Source of the DNA: JBGPBY01 sp041481485
Lineage (GTDB): Bacteria; Acidobacteriota; Terriglobia; 20CM-2-55-15
NCBI GenBank assembly: GCA_041481485.1
Contig: JBGPBY010000386.1
Span: 1 to 7,078, forward strand
Length of the DNA: 7,078 bases
Reading direction: 5' to 3'
Shown here: one piece after another, positions 1 through 5,802 of the stretch
How the letters are laid out: each line of letters begins with the position of its first letter
Position numbering within the stretch: position 1 is the first letter of the stretch
The notes under the pieces: generated by a model
Seen by the model: only the letters and a program-made list of their open reading frames with translations
The model's database searches: none
What the model was told of the DNA's origin: nothing
Program-made: the position numbers and the translations under genes

Positions 1-2
1 CA

Positions 3-821
3 GATCAGGGACATCTCGATCTCCACGGGCTACCCAAGGCACGCCTCCGCTTTATCGGTGCGCGCATGCCCGGTGTGTTCTGCGGCGTTGAACTCGTCGA
101 GTTTGCGGGAGCGCAGCAGCAAAAAATTCGCCGTCGCCTGCAGGATCCAGGCGCCGCGATGCTGATCCTTCTCGTCCGGGATATTGATGCGATCTTTTCT
201 CGGCTGAAAGCGTCAGGGGCAACAGTCATCACGAAGGGCGGAGCGCCAATATTGGTCGGCCCTTCGAAGACGGCTCGCGCGGTGATTATCCAGGATCCGG
301 ACGGTCATTTTATTGAGCTCGCGCAACTCACACCCACTCCTCCCACAACGTCCGCCGCTGGTAGCAATGTGATTGGAATTCGACTGCGAATTACAGTGAC
401 AGATAGCGAGAAGGCCGCAGACTACTATCGGCAAACCCTCGGCATCGACGCAAAGCCCGGAACTTTCACAAATGACCAAAGTGTGATGGCGATGATGGGA
501 TTCCCTGCTGCCGCCGAATACCGCGTGGGCACCTCGACGTTGCCGGGTTCGCAGCTGGTACTGGAGCTTATCGAATTCAGGGGAGTCGGAGAAACGAAGG
601 CCGTCGCGTCTCGCGTACAGGACTCGGGCTCTTATCGTCTTCAGCTGAATGTTCGCGATATTGACGAGACGCTCGCAGCTTTAAAACAGGCCGGTTCGCG
701 CGTCATATCGACTGGTGGCTCACCAGTCCGGATGACGTTCGGTTCAAATCCGTGGCGTCTCGCTGTAGTGCAGGATCCGAACAATCTTTTTCTTGTTCTT
801 CAACAGCGTTTGGCGCTATAG
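3..821 (+). CDS. Tandem VOC-fold (glyoxalase/bleomycin-resistance-like) protein, 5'-partial
   Basis: The reading frame is open from the left edge and ends at TAG 819-821, so the true start lies upstream. The ATG at 66 is internal, because the residues before it already align with the repeat unit. The 272 visible residues hold most of one VOC domain (about 1-110), a Pro/Thr-rich linker (TPTPPTT), and a complete second domain (about 119-270). The two copies match along their length: ELVEFAG against ELIEFRG, LLVRDIDAIF against LNVRDIDETL, and QDPDGHFIEL against QDPNNLFLVL. VOC domains bind a divalent metal or small hydrophobic ligands; no substrate can be named. Domain 1 keeps the HFIEL strand with its Glu, whereas domain 2 has LFLVL and starts with RLRIT where a His is usual, so metal binding in domain 2 is doubtful. 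No signal peptide can be judged. It ends 25 bp before the DUF6152 gene and is probably cotranscribed with it. Confidence 0.85.
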   Translation, partial: DQGHLDLHGLPKARLRFIGARMPGVFCGVELVEFAGAQQQKIRRRLQDPGAAMLILLVRDIDAIFSRLKASGATVITKGGAPILVGPSKTARAVIIQDPDGHFIELAQLTPTPPTTSAAGSNVIGIRLRITVTDSEKAADYYRQTLGIDAKPGTFTNDQSVMAMMGFPAAAEYRVGTSTLPGSQLVLELIEFRGVGETKAVASRVQDSGSYRLQLNVRDIDETLAALKQAGSRVISTGGSPVRMTFGSNPWRLAVVQDPNNLFLVLQQRLAL

Positions 822-833
822 GCGAAAGTTCAA

Positions 834-841
834 GGGTGGAG
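834..841 (+). promoter_or_regulatory. Ribosome binding site of the DUF6152 gene
   Basis: The purine-rich GGGTGGAG ends 5 nt before the ATG at 847. It decides the start: the frame is open back to 793, but that ATG lies inside the VOC gene, and only the 847 start places a signal peptide at the N-terminus. Confidence 0.75.
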
Positions 842-846
842 TTTCA

Positions 847-1242
847 ATGAGAAAACTGATTTCCGTGTTTGTCTTATCCGTGGGTATGCTGGCGGCTGTA
901 TCGGCTTCGGCGCATCATTCCTTCGCTGCCGAATTCGACGCCAACAAGCCAGTGAATCTCAAGGGCGCCGTCACAAAAGTCGAATGGCAAAATCCTCATG
1001 TGTGGTTTTACATTGATGTGAAGGATGCGTCCGGTAAAGCCGTCAACTGGGGAGTAGAAATGGGAAGCCCGAACGGCCTGATGCGCGCTGGATGGGACAG
1101 GAAAACAATAAAAACGGGCGACGTTGTCCAGGTAGAAGGCAGCCGCGCAAAGGACGACAGCAACAACGCGAACGCAAGGTCCGTCACCCTCGCCAGCACA
1201 GGAAAGAAGTTGTTCGCGGCGTCCAGTCAGGGGCAACAATGA
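847..1242 (+). CDS. Secreted DUF6152 family protein
   Basis: A small exported protein of 131 residues with no assigned reaction. Residues 1-22 are a Sec signal peptide (basic MRK, hydrophobic core, SASA before the cut), giving a mature protein that begins HHSF, which is typical of DUF6152. Family-like blocks follow: EFDANKPVNLKG (29-40), VEWQNPHVWFYIDV (45-58), NWGVEMGSPNGLMRAGW (67-83) and GDVVQVEGSRAKD (91-103), with NNANAR just after. The strand-rich pattern suggests a small beta-barrel, which is inference. The length is normal for the family and the protein appears complete. It lies 25 bp after the VOC gene with its own good ribosome site, and its TGA overlaps the next ATG (ATGA, 1239-1242), so the next protein is probably made by coupled translation. 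The family assignment is from memory of its conserved motifs; the role is unknown. Confidence 0.88.
   Translation: MRKLISVFVLSVGMLAAVSASAHHSFAAEFDANKPVNLKGAVTKVEWQNPHVWFYIDVKDASGKAVNWGVEMGSPNGLMRAGWDRKTIKTGDVVQVEGSRAKDDSNNANARSVTLASTGKKLFAASSQGQQ
1229..1233 (+). promoter_or_regulatory. Ribosome binding site of the PDFSGIW-protein gene
   Basis: AGGGG lies 5 nt before the ATG at 1239, inside the end of the DUF6152 gene. It supports the 1239 start over the upstream in-frame ATG at 1092, which would add about 49 basic residues and bury the signal peptide. Confidence 0.65.
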
Positions 1243-2087
1243 TCCACGCTTCACGTATTCAATTGCTTCTTCTTATTGTTGTGTTTGCCGCGCCGGTCGC
1301 CATCCTGGGCCAGTGGTTGCATTATCCGACGGCCGGTGTGCCAAAGAAGCCCGATGGCACTCCGAATCTGAACGGCGCCACGCCGCGGATGGCAGATGGG
1401 AAGCCCGACTTTTCCGGTATCTGGCACACGGCGAGACTGATTCCCTGCACTCCTGACGGCGGTAAGTTCATCGATTGCGGAACGGAAATCGGGGGTTCAC
1501 CGCTTGCCCTCGATCTCGGAACAGACATGCCCGGAGGACTGCCGTATCAGCCGTGGGCCGCCGCACTGGTGAAACAACGGAAGGCTGATCACGGCATTGA
1601 TGATCCTCACGTGAGATGCCTGCCCGACAATCCGCCACGAACATGGGTCATGCCGCATTTGGTCAAGGCGGTGCACACTCCGAAGTTGCTGGTGTTGCTT
1701 TATGAAGTAAACGCGATGTACCGCCAGATATTCGTGGATGGACGGCCCGCTCTGATCGACCCAAACCCCAGCTGGAACGGATACTCCACGGGCAGATGGG
1801 AAGGCGACACGCTTGTCGTCCAGACAAACGGTTTCCGAGATGACCTCTGGATCGACATGGCCGGAAGTCCAATGAGCGAAGCGGCTGTAATGACGGAACG
1901 GATGCGCCGCCCCAGCTACGGAAGTCTCGAACTCGAGATCACGATTAATGACCCGAAAACATACACACGTCCATGGACAGTGAAAATGGTTCAGAAAATC
2001 GAACTCGATACGGAGTTGATCGATGAGATCTGCCTGGAAAACGAGAAGTCGTACCAGCGGTTGCAAGCGGTTCGGCCCAAAAATTGA
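1239..2087 (+). CDS. Secreted protein of unknown function with PDFSGIW and RWEGDTLVV motifs
   Basis: A 282-residue exported protein. Residues 1-24 are a hydrophobic Sec-type signal (cut probably after AILG); the lack of a cysteine there argues against a lipoprotein. The mature part opens with two Pro-Asp-Gly-type elements (KPDGTPNLNG, then ADGKPDFSGIW at 52-62), a signature I associate with a large acidobacterial family without assigned function. Later blocks are DPHVRCLPDNPPR (122-134), LYEVNAMYRQIFVDGRP (154-170), WNGYSTGRWEGDTLVV (179-194), GFRDDLWIDMAGSP (198-211), MTERMRRPSYG (218-228) and DPKTYTRPWTV (238-248). C70/C80 and C127/C265 could form disulfides outside the cytoplasm (inference). 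The start overlaps the DUF6152 stop, so the two are translationally coupled and probably act together. No catalytic motif is recognised. The gene looks complete, and its stop lies 29 bp from the end of the convergent hydrolase gene. Confidence 0.85.
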   Translation: MIHASRIQLLLLIVVFAAPVAILGQWLHYPTAGVPKKPDGTPNLNGATPRMADGKPDFSGIWHTARLIPCTPDGGKFIDCGTEIGGSPLALDLGTDMPGGLPYQPWAAALVKQRKADHGIDDPHVRCLPDNPPRTWVMPHLVKAVHTPKLLVLLYEVNAMYRQIFVDGRPALIDPNPSWNGYSTGRWEGDTLVVQTNGFRDDLWIDMAGSPMSEAAVMTERMRRPSYGSLELEITINDPKTYTRPWTVKMVQKIELDTELIDEICLENEKSYQRLQAVRPKN

Positions 2088-2116
2088 GACACCGCCCGCC
2101 AGGGAATCCGCATCAG

Positions 2117-3079
2117 TCAGATCTCCATAAGGTCGCGGCCGACGATAATCTGGCCGGTGAAGTGCTTGCGAACGCCCGCCATCCACATCTCATCCGTAAT
2201 GGACTTGTCATCCGCCGGCACCAGATGGCTCAACACGACCGTCTTCACCCCTGCCGCTGCAGCCACCTTACCGACCTCCTCCACCAACGTGTGGCTGGCC
2301 AGTAAGTGCTCGCGTAACGTGGGCGCGTTCGGAAGGCGTCCGATGATGGTTTCGATTCCCGCAGGATCCATCGCTTCGTGCACAAGCACGTCCGCGCCCC
2401 TCGCGAGTTCGACAAGCTCCGGCGAATATGCCGTGTCGCCGGAGATCACGATAGAGCGATCGTTCGCATCAAAGCGGTAAGCATAGGCCTGAATGATTGG
2501 CGGATGCCGCACCCGGGTGGCTGTTACTTTCACGTCCGCGTTCTGCAGAACAATGCCCGAGCGGGTAAACTCGTGAACATTGACCATCCTTCGCAGATCG
2601 GGCCGCCCCTCGTCTGCAATTCGAGTCTCGATATCGAACTTATTGAGCTTCCAATAAGCGTCCACCATGGTCCGGAGGGGCGGCGGACCGTAGGCATCAA
2701 TGGGCATGCTTAAACCGGAGACCCACGCGTCATAAATCAGATTGCCAAAGTCCAGGTTGTGATCGGAATGGTGATGAGTGATCAGCACGTTCCGCAGGCT
2801 ATTGAGTTGCACACCCGCTTCCGCTAATTGCTGGGCCACGCCCTCGCCGCAGTCGATGACATATGGCGCGCCCTTTACAACAATCAGCGTGGCGGACTTG
2901 GAGCGTCCCCCCTTTGTCACTCGCGGGCCACCGCCGGTGCCCAACAGGATCAGCCGCGTTTTTTGTGACGCGATCTGCATGGCACTTCCCTTCCGCCAGC
3001 CCAGTCCGGCCATTCCCACAGCCCCAATTCCGACCGCACCTGCACCCAGCAGCAACGCTCGACGAGAAATGCGCGACAT
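2117..3079 (-). CDS. Tat-exported MBL-fold metallohydrolase, RNase Z-like branch
   Basis: A 320-residue metal-dependent hydrolase. The start at 3079 is chosen because it puts the twin-arginine signal SRRALLL (residues 5-11) and its hydrophobic stretch at the N-terminus, with GGAGGG 8 nt upstream; an in-frame ATG at 3166 would add 29 unrelated residues. No clear AxA cut site is seen, so it could stay anchored. The fold opens with LILLGTGGGPR (43-53). The metal site is complete: HxHxDH at H102, H104, D106 and H107, then H192 (VRHPP), D215 (SGDTAYS) and H285 (LSHLVP). LVHEA (232-236) and SHTLVEE (262-268) match the HEAT-like and HST-like motifs of the RNase Z/Lactamase_B_2 branch. Family members cleave phosphodiesters or other esters; export argues against tRNA maturation, so the substrate is unknown. 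It is divergent from the tannase gene over a 115-bp spacer. Confidence 0.9.
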   Translation of the reverse strand: MSRISRRALLLGAGAVGIGAVGMAGLGWRKGSAMQIASQKTRLILLGTGGGPRVTKGGRSKSATLIVVKGAPYVIDCGEGVAQQLAEAGVQLNSLRNVLITHHHSDHNLDFGNLIYDAWVSGLSMPIDAYGPPPLRTMVDAYWKLNKFDIETRIADEGRPDLRRMVNVHEFTRSGIVLQNADVKVTATRVRHPPIIQAYAYRFDANDRSIVISGDTAYSPELVELARGADVLVHEAMDPAGIETIIGRLPNAPTLREHLLASHTLVEEVGKVAAAAGVKTVVLSHLVPADDKSITDEMWMAGVRKHFTGQIIVGRDLMEI

Positions 3080-3087
3080 ACCCTCAG

Positions 3088-3093
3088 CCCTCC
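3088..3093 (-). promoter_or_regulatory. Ribosome binding site of the MBL hydrolase gene
   Basis: GGAGGG on the minus strand ends 8 nt before the ATG whose first base is at 3079, and it supports that start. A second GAGGG at 3081-3085 is only 1 nt from the ATG, too close to serve. Confidence 0.7.
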
Positions 3094-3132
3094 GATTCAA
3101 GCTGTCATGTTTCCGGCGTGAGTAGAAACTGA

Positions 3133-3151
3133 AATGGCGGGTTCTGCCATT
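3133..3151. promoter_or_regulatory. Inverted repeat in the divergent spacer, candidate operator
   Basis: AATGGC (3133-3138) and GCCATT (3146-3151) are perfect 6-bp arms around a 7-bp centre, so equivalent positions in the two arms are 13 bp apart. The right arm overlaps the first two bases of the candidate -35 of the tannase operon, and the element lies 54 bp upstream of the divergent MBL start. That is a plausible place for a repressor site controlling both directions. The arms are short and no regulator is visible, so this is a candidate only. Confidence 0.35.
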
Positions 3152-3179
3152 GACTTGTGACCGCATTTGTTACAAGAAT
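3150..3179 (+). promoter_or_regulatory. Candidate sigma-70-type promoter of the tannase operon
   Basis: TTGACT (3150-3155, 5 of 6 to consensus) is followed after 18 bp by AAGAAT (3174-3179, 4 of 6). Transcription would begin near 3186, about 9 nt before the ATG at 3195. There is no Shine-Dalgarno sequence there, so initiation on a very short leader is possible. An alternative -10, TACAAG (3171-3176), has a 15-bp spacer. Judged by eye only. Confidence 0.35.
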
Positions 3180-3194
3180 CTCGGCTACACCGTT

Positions 3195-4928
3195 ATGAAA
3201 AAATCGCGAATTCGCATTGTCTTCACAGCAGCGTTAGCCGCTCTTCTTTGTTCGACAGGCGCTGGAACCCATGCCCAGTCCAATTCCAGGATAATCACCC
3301 CGGCCGACTGTAGCACAGCGAAGCTTGGCAGCAGCATTCCAGTATCTGCAATCGGCGAGCCGGTGTCCGGAGTCACGCTCGACTCACCGCGCTGGGTCGA
3401 AGCAGGCAGGAATCTTCCGGCGTACTGTAGCGTGAATGGTTCCATGGCTCCGGTTGATCGGTCCCCGACGGCAAAACCCATTAACTTCCAGGTCGCCTTT
3501 CCATCCACATGGAGCGGGCGAGCCGCACAGTTGGGCGGCGGAGGCATGAACGGGAGCATTCCGGGTCTCACCGGGAATCCCTTTGGACAAGGGTTCGTCA
3601 CTTACGGCAGCGATTCCGGCCATCAGGCGGGAGGTGCCGGAGCCGGCGGTGGACGAGGCGGATTGGCCGCAGGAAGAGGCGCGAATGCGACGAACCCTGA
3701 TGACTGGGCCCTGAACGACGAAGCCATTCGTAATTTGGGTTATATGCAGTTGAAGAAGACACACGACGCCGCAATGGTTCTCATTGAGCGCATGTACGGC
3801 GGCCGGCCTGCCTTCAACTATTTTATCGGTTCGTCGCAAGGCGGGCGTGAGGCTCTGACTGTTGCACAACGCTACCCGCAAGATTATGACGGTGTCGCCG
3901 CAAACGTCCCGATCGTCGGGTTTTCCTCTCTCATGTTAGCCCGAGCGTTGAATCGGATTCAGGAGATACCGCTCGACCATTGGGTAACCAATGCAAAGGT
4001 GAATTCGATTCGCGGTGAATTCATGCGGCAGTGTGACAAGTTGGATGGGCTCGTGGACGGCATTATCAACAACTATATGGCATGCCGCGAGGTCTTCGAC
4101 GTCAAGCAGGGACAACCCGGACGACATCCATGGAGCGCGAAGCGGTGCCCCGAAAACAAGGATCCGAACCCAGCAGACACCAGCTCGAATGCATGCCTCA
4201 CCGACGGCCAGATCGCGACACTCGAATGGGTCTATAGCCGGTACCCTGCGTCAGTCATCTCAAATGGCGCAACATTCGGCATGTGGCTCCCGAACACGGA
4301 CGTCAGCGGCGGCAGCATTATTGCCAACACGCGTTTTCTGGGACAGGAAGGTGCGGGCGCGACCGCCGGAAAGTATACATGGATGGGTCAGCTGGGCGTC
4401 ACCGGATTCTTGATGAAGAATCTGGACGCGAACGCGTTGGACTACACCGAGAGTAAGTACGCCGAGCGGCGGCGCGAGCTTTCCCTGATTCTCGACTCCA
4501 CAAATCCGGACCTCTCCGCGTTCCAAAAACGCGGCGGCAAGATGATCGTCGCGATCGGCACCAACGACACGACGGCGCCGCCGGGCGAACAACTGGACTA
4601 CTACAAGTCGGTGATCGATAAGATGGGTCGCTCGAATGTGGATGCCTTTGCACGGTTCTTCGTGCTGCCGCAAACCGGGCACGGACTCACGGGAACGAAC
4701 TACACGACAGACGGCGACGGCAAGCCGCAGGAAGCCCGGCAAGTTCCAAGCACGTTTGATCGCGTCAAGCTATTGGTCGATTGGGTGGAGAAGGGAGTAG
4801 CGCCCGGCAAGTCTATTGTTGTCACTGGTGGAGGGCGCAGCCTGCCGATGTGCTCATATCCCGAGTACCCCAAATACAACAAGGGTCCCGCCGATGCAGC
4901 GGAGTCCTACGAGTGCAGCGTCCGATGA
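3195..4928 (+). CDS. Secreted tannase/feruloyl esterase family alpha/beta-hydrolase
   Basis: A 577-residue exported serine esterase of the tannase family (PF07519), whose members cleave gallate, ferulate or related aryl esters. The ATG at 3195 is chosen because it gives a clean signal peptide (MKKSR, hydrophobic core, THAQ near 28); a TTG at 3150 would add 15 residues and spoil it. Seen in order: a glycine-rich oxyanion-type segment GGGGMNG (114-120); GSDSGHQ (138-144); a Gly/Ala/Arg-rich insert (about 145-165); nucleophile motif GSSQGG with S214; a lid with CDKLDGLVDGI (280-290), resembling the family's calcium loop; GTND with candidate acid D458; TGHG with candidate base H496; and the usual Cys-containing C-terminal tail. 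The cysteines that normally sit just before the Ser and just after the His are S213 and G497 here, so the CS-D-HC disulfide is absent. No Shine-Dalgarno is visible. It overlaps the next gene by ATGA and is probably cotranscribed with it. Substrate is not determinable. Confidence 0.92.
   Translation: MKKSRIRIVFTAALAALLCSTGAGTHAQSNSRIITPADCSTAKLGSSIPVSAIGEPVSGVTLDSPRWVEAGRNLPAYCSVNGSMAPVDRSPTAKPINFQVAFPSTWSGRAAQLGGGGMNGSIPGLTGNPFGQGFVTYGSDSGHQAGGAGAGGGRGGLAAGRGANATNPDDWALNDEAIRNLGYMQLKKTHDAAMVLIERMYGGRPAFNYFIGSSQGGREALTVAQRYPQDYDGVAANVPIVGFSSLMLARALNRIQEIPLDHWVTNAKVNSIRGEFMRQCDKLDGLVDGIINNYMACREVFDVKQGQPGRHPWSAKRCPENKDPNPADTSSNACLTDGQIATLEWVYSRYPASVISNGATFGMWLPNTDVSGGSIIANTRFLGQEGAGATAGKYTWMGQLGVTGFLMKNLDANALDYTESKYAERRRELSLILDSTNPDLSAFQKRGGKMIVAIGTNDTTAPPGEQLDYYKSVIDKMGRSNVDAFARFFVLPQTGHGLTGTNYTTDGDGKPQEARQVPSTFDRVKLLVDWVEKGVAPGKSIVVTGGGRSLPMCSYPEYPKYNKGPADAAESYECSVR
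3627..3689 (+). other. Glycine/alanine/arginine-rich insert in the tannase-family enzyme
   Basis: Residues 145-165 are almost wholly Gly, Ala and Arg, between the GSDSGHQ strand and the DDWALNDEAI segment. In typical family members I recall these being joined by a much shorter stretch. It probably forms a flexible surface loop. Confidence 0.6.
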
Positions 4929-4938
4929 TTCCGATGAT
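4921..4938 (+). repeat. Perfect 9-bp tandem duplication across the tannase stop and acetylesterase start
   Basis: TCCGATGAT occurs twice without a gap (4921-4929 and 4930-4938). The first copy contains the overlapping ATG and TGA (4925-4928). The second supplies another in-frame ATG (4934), so the downstream protein begins MIPMIRR. Losing one copy would leave both frames and the tannase stop intact, consistent with a simple slippage event. Confidence 0.9.
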
Positions 4939-5794
4939 ACGCCGCCGCGAGTTTCTGATCGGCGCCGCTGCCGGAACAGTCGGCTTAGTCACGTCATCAA
5001 TAGCTCTTGGCAGTTCCCAGGCTGCAGGCTCCGATCCGAACTTCCATGTCTATCTCGCGTTTGGGCAGTCCAACATGGAGGGCTTTCCGGGAATCGAGCC
5101 CCAGGACAAGACCGGCGTGAACAAGCGATTCCAGATGCTGGCCGCAGTGGACTTCTCAACCCCTGCACGAAGCAAGGGCGAGTGGTATGACGCGGTTCCA
5201 CCGCTTTGCCGCGCTTCCACGGGACTCTGCCCGGCGGATTACTTCGGCCGTACCATGGTGTCGCGAATGCCGGAGAGAGTCATGATCGGCGTGGTTAACG
5301 TGGCCGTCGCAGGCTGCAAGATTGAACTTTTCGACAAAGATACGTATCAGGCTTACGCCGCCACCGCCCCGGCGTGGATGACCAGCATCATTAATGGCTA
5401 CGGCGGAAATCCTTATCAGCATTTGGTCGAGATGGCAAGACTGGCGCAGAAGAAGGGTGTCATCAAAGGAATCCTGTTGCACCAGGGCGAGTCCAACACG
5501 AACGACAAGGACTGGCCGAACAAAGTCGCCAAAATCTACAAAGATCTCATCACAGACCTGAGTCTCAGGGCCGACAATGTGCCGCTCCTTGCCGGAGAAA
5601 CGGTCAACGTTGATCAACAAGGCGCCACGGCCAGCGTGAACACGATCATTGCCGAGCTTCCGAAGGTTCTACCCCATTCCTACGTGATATCGTCGAAGGG
5701 CTGCGAATGCCGGTCTGACCACTTGCATTTCACCGCGGCGGGCTACCGCGAACTGGGAAAGCGTTACGCCGAAAAAATGCTGGAACTGGCGTAG
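4925..5794 (+). CDS. Tat-exported SGNH acetylesterase, sialate O-acetylesterase/CE6 type
   Basis: A 289-residue exported esterase of the SASA family (PF03629), whose members remove O-acetyl groups from sugars, including xylan in family CE6. The N-terminus has a twin-arginine motif (RRREFLI, 6-12) and a hydrophobic stretch to about residue 28, with the mature part starting near QAAG. Block I is FGQSNMEG (46-53) with nucleophile S49; AVAGCKIELF (127-136) follows; HQGESN (186-191) matches the CE6-type block; and DHLHF (265-269) gives the D265/H268 pair. The length is short for the family: one catalytic domain and nothing else. Its ATG overlaps the tannase stop, and the second ATG at 4934 is equally possible because both lie in a 9-bp duplication. 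No Shine-Dalgarno is seen, so translation probably depends on coupling to the tannase gene. Acetylated plant polysaccharide is the likeliest substrate, by inference. Confidence 0.9.
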   Translation: MIPMIRRREFLIGAAAGTVGLVTSSIALGSSQAAGSDPNFHVYLAFGQSNMEGFPGIEPQDKTGVNKRFQMLAAVDFSTPARSKGEWYDAVPPLCRASTGLCPADYFGRTMVSRMPERVMIGVVNVAVAGCKIELFDKDTYQAYAATAPAWMTSIINGYGGNPYQHLVEMARLAQKKGVIKGILLHQGESNTNDKDWPNKVAKIYKDLITDLSLRADNVPLLAGETVNVDQQGATASVNTIIAELPKVLPHSYVISSKGCECRSDHLHFTAAGYRELGKRYAEKMLELA

Positions 5795-5802
5795 CCGCCG
5801 CT

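Noticed and set aside
1497..2186. A 229-codon open frame on the minus strand opposite the PDFSGIW-protein gene.
   Set aside because: It lies almost entirely antisense to a gene with a signal peptide, ribosome site and recognisable motifs. Its translation has no recognisable domain and reads like a codon-bias shadow.
3080..3166. Upstream ATG at 3166 for the MBL hydrolase.
   Set aside because: The extra 29 residues are basic and unrelated to the family, they displace the Tat motif from the N-terminus, and GGAGGG is correctly spaced for the 3079 start.
3150..3194. Upstream TTG start that would lengthen the tannase by 15 residues.
   Set aside because: It would put polar, Cys-containing residues before a textbook signal peptide, and the TTG coincides with a better -35 candidate.
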